Below are positions 1 to 8,691 of a DNA stretch of 25,681 nucleotides, piece after piece. Each line of letters starts with the position of its first letter. Position 1 is the stretch's first letter. The notes under the pieces are model-generated. The model had not been told where the DNA came from and did not search any database. It saw only the letters and a list, made by a program, of their open reading frames with translations. The translations under genes were made by a program, and so were the position numbers. Source of the DNA: Pleurobrachia bachei (taxonomy: Eukaryota; Ctenophora; Tentaculata; Cydippida; Pleurobrachiidae); NCBI GenBank assembly GCA_000695325.1, contig AVPN01000658.1, positions 9,683 to 35,363 on the forward strand, in the 5' to 3' direction.

Positions 1-607
1 GGCAACGTTCAGGAGAACTGCTGCTGGCAGGGAGCAGGCTACAGAAAATTACAGATTACGCCAACGTTTTCAAGCGAGCCAATGAATGACTACTGATAGC
101 TTTACCCAACGTCACTCAAGGGTGATTACTCCAGTCGAATATATACAAATCTCAAGTTTTCATCTGACGAGTTTCTGGAATAGAACTGCACCTAGCCTCC
201 CTGACAAGATGATAGACAGCTCTCTTGGTCCCTGTGACTTAACATGCCTTTATTGCCTGGCGTATAAATGACGAGCGGAAAAGGAATTTTGCTGTGAGAA
301 GGGAGTGAATATATCGTTACCCAGTACCCCTCCACCGCCTTCAGAATGCGTTAAACTCTTGACTTCTCATACTACACTGAGATAAATCAGGAAGGCCAGA
401 GCGAACAACAACATGGATAGGGAGATAGTGAGAGGTAGGCTAGGAACAGATGGTGATGTCAGCGTTTCCAAATCTGATACCATTTCCTCGAACTTCGCCC
501 GTAGGGCGAGCGGGCCTACTAGTGTATACTATTTAGGTTTTGAAAACATACCACCACCTTTTTAATTTTTGTGCAAGTCTTGTAAATATCATGTTCTACT
601 TCATCAG
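1..607. other. Left edge, no exon that I can support
   Basis: Presumed intron or upstream part of the WD40 gene. Short open frames exist (86-271 on +), but none resembles a WD blade. A short ATG segment at 413-434 is followed by a GTAGGC donor-like site, but its phase does not match the exon at 608, so I do not call it. Confidence 0.4.
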
Positions 608-802
608 GATCTAGCAGATCATGCCCAGCGAGTCCACTACACCCTTTGTATGGGAGGGGCAGTACATACCGACTGGGTCCGCAAAGTTATCTACATTCCC
701 CAAACTGATTACATCATTTCCTGTTCATCATCCTCAGAAAACAGCATGGTCCTACAAGACAGAAGCAGGAAGAAGAAAACTTATATTTACAAAGTCCGAA
801 AG
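608..802 (+). CDS. WD40 gene exon W1
   Basis: The acceptor is CTTCATCAG before 608 and the donor is AAG|GTAACA; it ends in phase 0. It encodes HTDWVRKVIYIPQTDYIISC and then a basic RSRKKKTYIYK stretch, matching the start of a propeller in this family. An alternative acceptor at 577 would add ten in-frame residues. Confidence 0.75.
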
Positions 803-3800
803 GTAACAACTGGGTTCATATATTGCTTCTAATCTTAGTCTTGGATTCTAAAATGGCCCAAAATTTGCCTCGGTATAGAACCTATGGTTTGAACTGTGAA
901 CTAACCTAGTCCCCCTACTATTATTCTATCAGGGTGTGAACTGTTTCGATTTCAACAAGACACTGAACGTGATAGCGACAGGGAGTACTGACCACTATGT
1001 TAGGTTATGGAACCCATATGTCGAGTCCAAACCCACTGCCATACTCAAGGGTCACCAGACCTCCATACTGGATGTTGTTATTAATGACTCAACTGGGCAG
1101 CTGTTTAGTTACAGTATGGATCTCTTCCTGAAGGTGGGGGCTTCATTTTGATTTTTCTGGGAAGACTAGATCCACCGTGCTTTCTCTCTCGCCCAGTTAA
1201 ATTAACGATCTTCCCATAATACATTTATGGCTAATTATCCAAAGACACCTACTCTCGTTTCTCGATATATATGATCATATCTCCTGAGCCAGGAGATGTC
1301 AGGAGTCCTGACAACCTCGTCCCTCATATCCCCTGACAACCCTGTGTAAAACACTGTGTAAAACACTCAGGTGTACGATATCAAGGAACAAACGTGTCTA
1401 CAGACGGTGATGTTGAAGTTTCCACGTGGTAGTAGGTTACCTGATCATGGGCCCTTTGTTCTACACATGCAGGTGAGATCATATGACCATATATAGAGTG
1501 AACCAAATCTATATAATATATTAACCAATTTAATGGTCTCCCGTGAAATTGGTCACTTTGTGAGTACTCAGTACATGTGCAAACAGAAGAGGTCTGGGTC
1601 ATGCATGTACTCTCTAAAGCTGAAACATAACAATTAACATGAACATGCAGACAGTTGAATTGTTTCGTTCAAACTCTCTCACGGTCGACTGCAGTCTAGT
1701 AGTTTGTAAAACAACAGTCCATTCGTGCATGTCTGCACTGGGAATTAAGATTCTTTTTCTGTAATACAATCATGAGTCCAGGACGCACCATGTCCTACAC
1801 CATGTCACACAAACACCTCTTATAGAGGAGATAGAGCTCTAATCTCTATCTCCTGTCAGGTCAATTCTCTGACACCTCTCGTTTCCAGAAAAAGGTAGCT
1901 AACGCTCTGATTGTGTGTTCTAACGACTGTATGGCGGAACTGAAAATGGGGCAACCTGCTGGGGCAGGGGGCAGTTTGAAGGCAGTTCTAAGTCACGAGA
2001 GACCCATCAGCTGCTGTGTCTATGCCCCTCAGACTCATCAGGTATGTGTCTGACTAACAAACCTGAAACTGTCCCCCTATCCAGGATAGCTTTCAGTCCA
2101 TCACTCTTATTAAGAGTCTTAAACTATCAGGTTTTCATCCACATCTAGACCGTTCTCTCTCCCTTCCACATATAGGTGATGTCCTATACCTCTCTCACCC
2201 CCTCTATAGTCTCTCACTCTCAATCTCTCTCACCCTAGGTGATGTCTGGTTGCGAGGGTAGTGTGGTGACGGTATGGGATGTCAACACTGGCGGCAGGAT
2301 GCTCAAATTGAGCAATGCCCATGGTGACCAGGAGATAACCTGCATCAATATCGACAGTAGGGGAAGGAGACTTCTCACTGGTGCTAGGAACGGACACGTC
2401 AAGGTATGGCAGGGAGAGCGTGATACGGCAATGGATTCAGTGTAATAAAAAACATCATTTTAGCTCTAATTCTATCCCTCTCCCCATCTCCCCTAGATTT
2501 AGAACTCCACCTGATCCCCTAGAATCTAGATTTAGAATTCCCTCTCCCCTAGATTTGGAACTCCCCATCTCCCCATCCCCCATCTCCCATCTAGATTTGG
2601 AACTTCAACAACGGGCACTGTCTGAAGATGTTGGAGGGGACCATGGAGGCAGAAGTAACGGGGATAACCGCCTTCTCAGATAAGAATGTTATCTATACAG
2701 CGGGGTGGAACAAGTGTATCAACGTTTACAGAGACGATTCAGAGGTAAAGCGTGTGCTCAAAGTTGAAACAGTTTGTCATATTAGCAACACCAGGCAGTA
2801 TAGTATTAAACGGTCATCTCTAGTGATTATTTTTTAATAATTACTGAATTCTCTTGACTCTTCCTTCAGACATTCCATCTGAAAGCCCAGACAGCTGGGT
2901 GGCGGGGTGGTAACGTGCACAAAGAGGATATCCTCACTACAGCCTACTGCCCTCCTAACCTCCTGGCCACAGCTAGTTTTGATGGGGAGATTGTGTTGTG
3001 GAGCACAGAGACCCAGAAGATACTGAGGAGGTTCCGGAGTGGTGCCAAGTCCATCAGACAAAGGGGCGGCAACAAGAGACCTTCATCTCGTGCCTACCAG
3101 GAACGGGCAGAGAACAGAAATGGGTATGTGTCACGTGATGCCCATATATGGGTGTATGCAGGGATCAGGCAGAGAAGAAAATGCAATGTCTTCTATACTT
3201 ATAGATTGCTATGAATATTATATGGTACATATCCCATGATCAAGTTCAATCACAGCTCTTTCTCTCTGCACAGAGCGTCCCCGGTGGATAAGGTGATATT
3301 CCTAGAGGAGAGAGTGAGGGAGAAGAATAGTGAGGTCAGTGAACTGGTCAGTAGCGAGGCAGGTCATGTCTACTTTTGGAATATCTACGGAGTGTCACAG
3401 TGTGGAGGTAGGCATGCCTAAGCATTAGAAATCATTTCCAAGATTGTACTGTTAATACATGAATCTACTTATATCAACATTCAACGTCCGAAATCAGTAC
3501 TCCACTGTCATGCAAATGCTCTGACAGACCTCCATCTCCCTTCGTAGAGTCTACCATAGACTCCCTATCCTGGTAACAATATCTATGTAATCCCCCTGCA
3601 TTTAGGTAGTTTCCAAGTGGCATGCCGTGATGGGGAGAGTGTGCTAGCTATGACGACTGACACAAAGAGCAACAGACTAATCTGTGGAGATACTGCTGGT
3701 TATATTGCCGTCTATGATATTCGTACCTTCTGTATCTCTTCAACTTTGGTAAGTTTCGCACCACACAGCGGGGTGGAACAAGTGTATCAACGTTTACAGA

Positions 3801-6363
3801 GACGATTCAGAGGTGCGTTTTTATTCATTTAACAATGTTATATTAACATTGGTAACATTAGTTGATAGTTTAACACTAATAAGCCCAGACACTAAACCCT
3901 CTCCCCCTCTCTTCAGACATTCCATCTGAAAGCCCAGACAGCTGGATGGCGAGGTGGTAACGTGCACAAAGAGGATATCCTAACTACAGCCTACTGTCCA
4001 CCCAACCTCCTCGCAACTGCTAGTTTTGATGGGGAGATTGTGCTGTGGAGCACAGAGACCCAGAAGATACTGAGGAGGTTCCGGAGTGGTGCCAAGTCCA
4101 TCAGACAAAGGGGCGGCAACAAGAGACCTTCATCTCGTGCCTACCAGGAACGGGCAGAGAACAGAAATGGGTATGTGTCACGTGATGCCCATATATGGGT
4201 GTATGCAGGGATCAGGCAGAGAAGAAGATACAATGTTTTCTATACTTATAGATTGCTATGAATATTATATGGTACATATCCCATGATTAAGTTCAATCAC
4301 AGCTCTTTCTCTCTGCACAGGGCGTCCCCAGTGGATAAAGTGATATTCCTGGAGGAGAGAGTGAGAGAGAAGAATAGTGAGGTCAGTGAACTGGTCAGTA
4401 GCGAGGCAGGTCATGTCTACTTTTGGAATATCTACGGAGTGTCACAGTGTGGAGGTAGGCATGCCTAAGCATTAGAAATCATTTCCAAGATTGTACTGTT
4501 AATACATGAATCTACTTATATCAACATTCAACGTCCGAAATCAGTACTCCACTGTCATGCAAATGCTCTGACAGACCTCCATCTCCCTTCGTAGAGTCTA
4601 CCATAGACTCCCTATCCTGGTAACAATATCTATGTAATCCCCCTGCATTTAGGTAGTTTCCAAGTGGCATGCCGTGATGGGGAGAGTGTGCTAGCTATGA
4701 CGACTGACACAAAGAGCAACAGACTAATCTGTGGAGATACTGCTGGTTATATTGCCGTCTATGATATTCGTACCTTCTGTATCTCTTCAACTTTGGTAAG
4801 TTTCGCACCACCCATCCCGTCCCATATTGCACCACAGCGGGTAATCGCTACACTACCACTAACTCTTAGTGTTGCCACTGCACTACTAGTTACAGTCATC
4901 AATTAATGTTGTGACACAGCTGCTCAACTGGGATTGTATTTAGTGCTAGTTTGAATTCCTAAACTTGACCGTAACACCCCCCTCCCTCAACAGAAAGGAC
5001 CGACTCCTAAGAGGCTGACAGCCTGGCACGGTCACTCCTCTGCTGTAACGGGTCTCGAGTTCGTGGACCATGAGTCTGGTATGTTCCTAGTGAGCTGTAG
5101 CGCGGACTGCACCATCAGAATGTGGAATATCCACGGGCACTTTGTGGGCACGTTCGGGCAGGATGCAGCGTGGTCCCTGTCAGATAGGAGCACCTTTAAG
5201 TATCCCCTGACACCCTTTGAGGTAGAGGGAGGATACCCGACTACCTTTATACCCAGTATTGATGGATCGGGTGCCAGGTAAGAGATGTTCAAACTGTGCT
5301 GTTATTTCACTCTCAATGAATTGAAAAAGTAGTCTGCATTTTAATACAGTAGACACTAGTAACAGTAGGTACTGTTTACCCTCCCTAGTTACTCTCCTTA
5401 GTTGCTCTAGCAACCCTAGCAGTAGCAACCCTCTCTCCCAACAACAATAGGCCGGAAGACACCCAGAGTGCCAGTGGAGGATTGCAACAACAGGATCAGG
5501 AGATAGAGGATCATTTGTTGAATGTCAATGAAATGGAAGCCGAGGCTAAAATACTATCCGTGTAAGAATTGGATTTGTGACATATTGATTTGATCTGTGA
5601 TTAGATTGGTGACATTGTCTCTGACAGTGTGTATTGTGTCAATTAGTTTAGTTTGTCATACCCAACTAAGAAAGTCCTGCGGACTAAAGGACCCAGGATT
5701 TCTCCTGTAGTTTCTGCCGGAGGACATCAGGACTTCAAACAGTCCAATGTGTCTCCCTGGGATCTTGGATAGAAATGAACCGTGGGGTAGTGATGATCTA
5801 AAAACATGGCTGAACACAAACGGTGGTCGGGGTATTTTGGGTGAAACGTGGGACAAAACGTACAAGAAAAGAATGGTAACACGCCAAGAACGAAGACACG
5901 CAGTTGGTACAGCAGATACGAAGTTAGCCCTCCGTTTTGGGCACCTCTGTTCTCCCTTTGCAGCCCTTACTTGTGGTAGGTACTGTCTCAACAGGTAAGG
6001 GAGGCTGGACGGGTTTTGTTGTAGGATGGTGAATAATAACTATGGGTTTGAGCCCGCACCTGATAATCCTAAGAAGTTGACGGTGAGATTTACACCGGAC
6101 CCGATTGTACAAGCGGTGGCCAAGAAGAGCCAGGCTGTATCTCGACCACCATCTCAAGTAAGAGCAACCTAGACAGAAACTTCATCGCATTTTCTATCTC
6201 ACTATACAATGGTGCCCCGTCATATTGGCCGACGCAATATTATAAAAGGATAACCATAATAGGGACTTAATTACGCAATTGTTGGGACTAGAAAGAAACT
6301 ATTTTTTCTTATAAGTGTCAGACTCTTAACCCATAATATCCTCTCCAGGTACGCGGATTATGA
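608..6363 (+). CDS. WDR49/WDR64-family WD40-repeat protein (5' partial, multi-exon)
   Basis: Beta-propeller scaffold protein; the family is poorly characterised and no function is proved by this sequence. Exons read with GT-AG borders and matching phases are 608-802, 933-1133, 1371-1472, 1889-2041, 2239-2403, 2595-2744, 2870-3123, 3274-3407, 3606-3748, a second set at 3917-4170, 4321-4454 and 4653-4795, then 4994-5277, 5451-5561, 5731-5994, 6025-6157 and a short last exon from 6349. WD blades end in patterns such as YVRLWNPYV, GEIVLWS, VYFWNIYG and TIRMWNIHG. The block DHESGMFLVSCSADCTIRMW followed by GHFVGTFGQ is typical of WDR49/WDR64. Leaving out the second exon set gives about 767 residues; including it gives about 944. 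Upstream blades or an N-terminal domain should lie left of the window. The last exon is uncertain. Family assignment is confident; choosing between WDR49 and WDR64 is not. Confidence 0.85.
933..1133 (+). CDS. WD40 gene exon W2
   Basis: The acceptor is TTCTATCAG and the donor AAG|GTGGGG. It encodes one complete blade (NCFDFNKTLNVIATGSTDHY, then VRLWNPYV) and the start of the next (GHQTSILDVVI). Phase 0 at both ends. Confidence 0.85.
1371..1472 (+). CDS. WD40 gene exon W3
   Basis: 34 codons, phase 0 at both ends. The acceptor is AAACACTCAG and the donor CAG|GTGAGA. It starts VYDIKEQTC, completing the blade left open by W2. A direct repeat of TGTGTAAAACAC lies just before the acceptor. Confidence 0.8.
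1889..2041 (+). CDS. WD40 gene exon W4
   Basis: 51 codons, phase 0. It encodes VANALIVCSNDCMAELKMG, a Gly/Ala linker and ERPISCCVYAPQTHQ, the beginning of a blade completed by W5. The acceptor is GTTTCCAG and the donor CAG|GTATGT. Confidence 0.75.
2239..2403 (+). CDS. WD40 gene exon W5
   Basis: 55 codons, phase 0. It encodes two blade strands including GSVVTVWDVNTGGRML and RRLLTGARNGHVK, and ends at AAG|GTATGG. The acceptor CACCCTAG|GTGATGTC has a near copy 63 bp upstream. Confidence 0.85.
2595..2744 (+). CDS. WD40 gene exon W6
   Basis: 50 codons, phase 0. It starts IWNFNNGHCLK, completing HVK|IWNF from W5, and ends NKCINVYRDDSE before the GTAAAG donor. The acceptor belongs to a four-fold repeat of CTAGATTTRGAAYT. 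The last ~47 bases recur at 3766-3812. Confidence 0.85.
2870..3123 (+). CDS. WD40 gene exon W7 (first copy)
   Basis: Starts in phase 0 with TFHLKAQTAGWRGGNV. It contains the blade HKEDILTTAYCPPNLLATAS followed by FDGEIVLWSTE, then a basic GAKSIRQRGGNKRPS linker. The donor is GG|GTATGT. This exon, W8 and W9 are present twice. Confidence 0.85.
3274..3407 (+). CDS. WD40 gene exon W8 (first copy)
   Basis: The acceptor is CTCTGCACAG and the donor GGAG|GTAGGC. It encodes VIFLEERVREKNSEVSELVS then EAGHVYFWNIYGVSQCG. The acidic/basic stretch precedes a WD strand, a layout typical of the second propeller in this family. Confidence 0.8.
3606..3748 (+). CDS. WD40 gene exon W9 (first copy)
   Basis: Encodes FQVACRDGESVLAMTTDTKS and RLICGDTAGYIAVYDI, a complete blade, and ends phase 0 at TTG|GTAAGT. 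Because W7 starts and W9 ends in phase 0, the W7-W9 block can be repeated without breaking the frame. Confidence 0.8.
3766..3812 (+). pseudogene. Partial copy of exon W6 (3' end) at a duplication junction
   Basis: About 47 bases starting CAGCGGGGTGGAACAAG repeat the end of W6 (2698-2744), but the first part of the exon is missing. It begins 17 bp after the W9 donor, so there is no room for an intron before it. It marks the breakpoint of the tandem duplication rather than a working exon. Confidence 0.7.
3917..4170 (+). CDS. WD40 gene exon W7b (duplicate of W7)
   Basis: Copy of 2870-3123 shifted by 1047 bp. Most base changes in the first part are silent (for example CTCACTACAGCC versus CTAACTACAGCC). 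The acceptor CTCTCTTCAG lies in an intron that does not resemble the one before W7. W9 to W7b joins phase 0 to phase 0, so linear splicing stays open. Confidence 0.7.
4321..4454 (+). CDS. WD40 gene exon W8b (duplicate of W8)
   Basis: Copy of 3274-3407 with a few silent changes near its start and then identity. It keeps both splice sites (CTGCACAG acceptor, GGAG|GTAGGC donor). Confidence 0.7.
4653..4795 (+). CDS. WD40 gene exon W9b (duplicate of W9)
   Basis: Copy of 3606-3748. The exon and the intron before it look identical to the first copy. It ends phase 0 at TTG|GTAAGT and can join exon W10. Confidence 0.7.
4994..5277 (+). CDS. WD40 gene exon W10
   Basis: Encodes LTAWHGHSSAVTGLEFVDH, SCSADCTIRMWNIHGHFVG, TFGQDAAWSLSD and a tail ending SIDGSGA. 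This is the last clear WD blade plus the conserved TFGQ block of WDR49/WDR64. The acceptor is CTCAACAG and the donor AG|GTAAGA (phase 2). Confidence 0.85.
5451..5561 (+). CDS. WD40 gene exon W11
   Basis: Encodes an acidic, Gln-rich linker (LQQQDQEIEDHLLNVNEMEA) downstream of the propeller. The acceptor is ACAACAATAG and the donor GT|GTAAGA. Confidence 0.65.
5731..5994 (+). CDS. WD40 gene exon W12
   Basis: The acceptor ACATCAG matches the phase left by W11. It encodes SPMCLPGILDRNEPWGSDD, WLNTNGGRGILGETWDKTYK and a basic RMVTRQERRH stretch, ending CLN before AG|GTAAGG. There are no WD motifs. Other acceptors nearby give stops. Confidence 0.55.
6025..6157 (+). CDS. WD40 gene exon W13
   Basis: The acceptor is TTTGTTGTAG and the donor CAA|GTAAGA. 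It encodes NNNYGFEPAPDNPKKLTVRF then VAKKSQAVSRPPSQ, a low-complexity basic tail. Confidence 0.55.
6349..6363 (+). CDS. WD40 gene terminal exon, preferred reading
   Basis: After the acceptor CCTCTCCAG the phase-0 frame reads VRGL and stops at TGA 6361-6363. An alternative is to splice W13 to an acceptor ending at about 6757 (GAGACAG), which reads DPDSCRTYSDSGSEPTTP onward to TAG at 6851-6853. I cannot decide between them. No AATAAA is obvious after either. Confidence 0.35.
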   Translation, partial: VRGL

Positions 6364-6913
6364 GAACTTCATCGGCATTCTTTGCTATAAAACGGATTGA
6401 GAAAAAGCCATTTTCAGAACAATTCAGTGAATTAAAATTGAGGACAGTTTTTTTAGTATTTTCCAAAGAGAGCAATATATTTTGTGTGCAGATGTTTGTA
6501 CAGTGTGTGTGATAGAAATCTCAATGTTTGTTGTTGAGGAGATCTGATATTTTGTTTCGCAATGAAACCAAAACATTGTCATTTTGTATACCTTGGAGCA
6601 AGTTGGAGTAAGGGGCCGGATAGGAAAAAAGCTGCGTGTCGTTATCAGGACATGCAACCGGGAGCACGGGAGAGAGGGGACTGTGCATGAGACAGGAGAC
6701 TTTCATTGTAATGAGAGAGGGCCAATACAAGTACTAGTAGGAAACTCACTGAGACAGGATCCTGATTCCTGCAGGACATATTCAGATTCTGGTTCCGAGC
6801 CAACTACTCCTACTCTTGGGCACGTCTCGCCCCTCTACGTAGGCAGCTCATAGTAGCGGAGAGGCAACCAAGTATGACCTATGAGGGTAACCTGTCAGTT
6901 CCCGGTTTGGTCA
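6364..6913. other. Region between convergent WD40 and FLCN genes
   Basis: Holds an open + frame (6584-6853) ending EPTTPTLGHVSPLYVGSS that may be an alternative 3' exon of the WD40 gene. Otherwise I see no gene, RNA or repeat. The FLCN tandem duplicate begins at 6914. Confidence 0.4.
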
Positions 6914-7592
6914 TCGTCCCCGGCGGATGCAATGTTTATATTTTCCCACGCTGGGGGTCTACTAATACGCTGCTGCCCACCGCCTACTTTCCATTGATTT
7001 GTTACTCGCGCGCTACGTTCACAACAAATCGGTAGTCACACTGCCAAGTTCCAGTGGAAAAAACAACACACCTTGTCTTTCCTCACAGAAGCCTGCCATC
7101 GCCCCTTCATCGAACCGGGCCGAAGCGTGCACTTCTCAACACGTTTCTAGCTCCCGATTTGTAAAATATCATCAACGAATATACTTTTATTAGGGTACTT
7201 TTCAAGAAGAAAAAAGTGAGACATTTCAAATACAATACAAAGACAAATAACACACTAAATACACACACTAAATATGATCTCATTCTCTTAGTTTCGATTG
7301 TACAGCTGTTCACACAGCTGATCTGTACTCAGGTCCCAGTCAGACGAAGTTTCAGAATTCTCAGTCACATCCTAACCCCCAAATAGTTCATTGGACTTCT
7401 TTCAACAAAGCCTTTCTCTCCTCAGATTTGAGATTGTTTTTAAAGTACTTCAACACCTCTTTATCATTTGCGTGAACCCCCAAGATATCAAACAATTTCC
7501 CCTCAAAATCACTCACATCACTCACACAACTATCACTCTTACAGAGGAAGTACTGCGTCGCTTTAGTGCACCACCTCATTTTAACAGCCTCT
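6914..7592 (-). repeat. Tandem duplicate of the FLCN 3' end (unit 1)
   Basis: About 679 bp, nearly identical to 7593-8272. Differences include a one-base indel (GAAGCGTGC versus GAAGGCGTGC) and a handful of substitutions. It carries the last ~67 codons of FLCN, its 3' UTR and a copy of the AATAAA signal (7186-7191, - strand). Confidence 0.9.
7388..7592 (-). pseudogene. FLCN C-terminal exon fragment
   Basis: Encodes the same FLCN C-terminus as the intact exon (FEGKLFDILGVHANDKEV, ending LLKEVQ then TGA), but starts inside the exon at the duplication breakpoint and has no upstream exons or acceptor. The protein sequence is unchanged although silent base changes are present, which suggests recent origin or homogenisation. 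Not expected to be expressed alone. Confidence 0.8.
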
Positions 7593-8272
7593 TCGTCCCC
7601 GGCGGATGCAATGTTTATATTTTCCCACGCTGGGGGTCTACTAATACGCTGCTGCCCACCGCCTACTTTCCATTGATTTGTTACTCGCGCGCTACGTTCA
7701 CAACAAATCGGTAGTCACACTGCCAAGTTCCAGTGGAAAAAACAACACACCTTGTCTTTCCTCACAGAAGCCTGCCATCGCCCCTTCATCGAACCGGGCC
7801 GAAGGCGTGCACTTCTCAACACGTTTCTAGCTCCCGATTTGTAAAATGTCACCAACTAATATACTTTTATTAGGGTACTTTTCAAGAAGAAAAAAGTGAG
7901 ACATTTCAAATACAATACAAAGACAAATAACACACTAAATACACACACTAAATATGATCTCATTCTCTTAGTTTCGATTGTACAGCTGTTCACACAGCTG
8001 ATCTGTACTCAGGTCCCAGTCAGACGAAGTTTCAGAATTCTCAGTCACATCCTAACCCCCAAATAGTTCATTGGACTTCTTTCAACAAAGCCTTTCTCTC
8101 CTCAGATTTGAGATTGTTTTTAAAGTATTTCAATACTTCCTTATCATTTGCGTGAACCCCCAAGATATCAAACAATTTCCCCTCAAAATCACTCACATCA
8201 CTCACACAACTATCACTCTTACAGAGGAAGTACTGCGTCGCTTTAGTGCACCACCTCATTTTAACAGCCTCT
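7593..8272 (-). repeat. Tandem duplicate of the FLCN 3' end (unit 2, used by the intact gene)
   Basis: Second unit of the ~680-bp tandem repeat. It holds the 3' part of the intact last FLCN exon and its 3' UTR. The breakpoint is at AACAGCCTCT followed by TCGTCCCCGG at 7593. Confidence 0.85.
7866..7871 (-). promoter_or_regulatory. FLCN polyadenylation signal
   Basis: AATAAA on the - strand (TTTATT on +), about 200 nt downstream of the FLCN stop codon at 8068-8070. Confidence 0.6.
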
Positions 8273-8691
8273 AATGCAGCCTCATAAGCCTCCTCACTAA
8301 TCTTCAGCTTGATAAACGAGAACAATTCATTGACAATGAGAGGCTGGGGTTCTAACAGTACATTCAGCCGGGGCAACTTTCTCAGCTCAAACCGGAAACT
8401 GTTAGTATCAAATGGTTTTTCAAGGGGCGACATAACGTCAAGACATAGGACCGTACTGGCAGGGGGTACCTCGCAACTTAGGGGCAGACCGGTAAATCTA
8501 CACATTTGATCATATCTAGTTCGGTAGCCAAAGTTTGATAAATTGACACACTGTTCTGGTACGAAGGTAGTGAAAATGGTGAGGACTGAGTTGACGGTGA
8601 TCTTGTGTTGTCCCCGGACAACCAGCTGGTGACCCTGGACCACGCATTGGAGAAGGAGACGGAGATCTTTATCGCTGAGTTGTTCTGATAT
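8068..8691 (-). CDS. FLCN: FLCN exon 3 (DENN domain, stop)
   Basis: The acceptor is CTTCTCCAG and it starts ISEQLSDKDLRLLLQCVVQG. It ends LKSEERKALLKEVQ then TGA (8068-8070). The final third falls in the tandem duplicate. Confidence 0.9.
   Translation of the reverse strand: MSEQLSDKDLRLLLQCVVQGHQLVVRGQHKITVNSVLTIFTTFVPEQCVNLSNFGYRTRYDQMCRFTGLPLSCEVPPASTVLCLDVMSPLEKPFDTNSFRFELRKLPRLNVLLEPQPLIVNELFSFIKLKISEEAYEAALEAVKMRWCTKATQYFLCKSDSCVSDVSDFEGKLFDILGVHANDKEVLKYFKNNLKSEERKALLKEVQ

Noticed and set aside
1381-1602. 73-codon - strand frame
   Set aside because: Overlaps exon W3 and its intron; no motif.
5656-5991. 111-codon - strand frame
   Set aside because: Antisense of exon W12; no motif or splice support.
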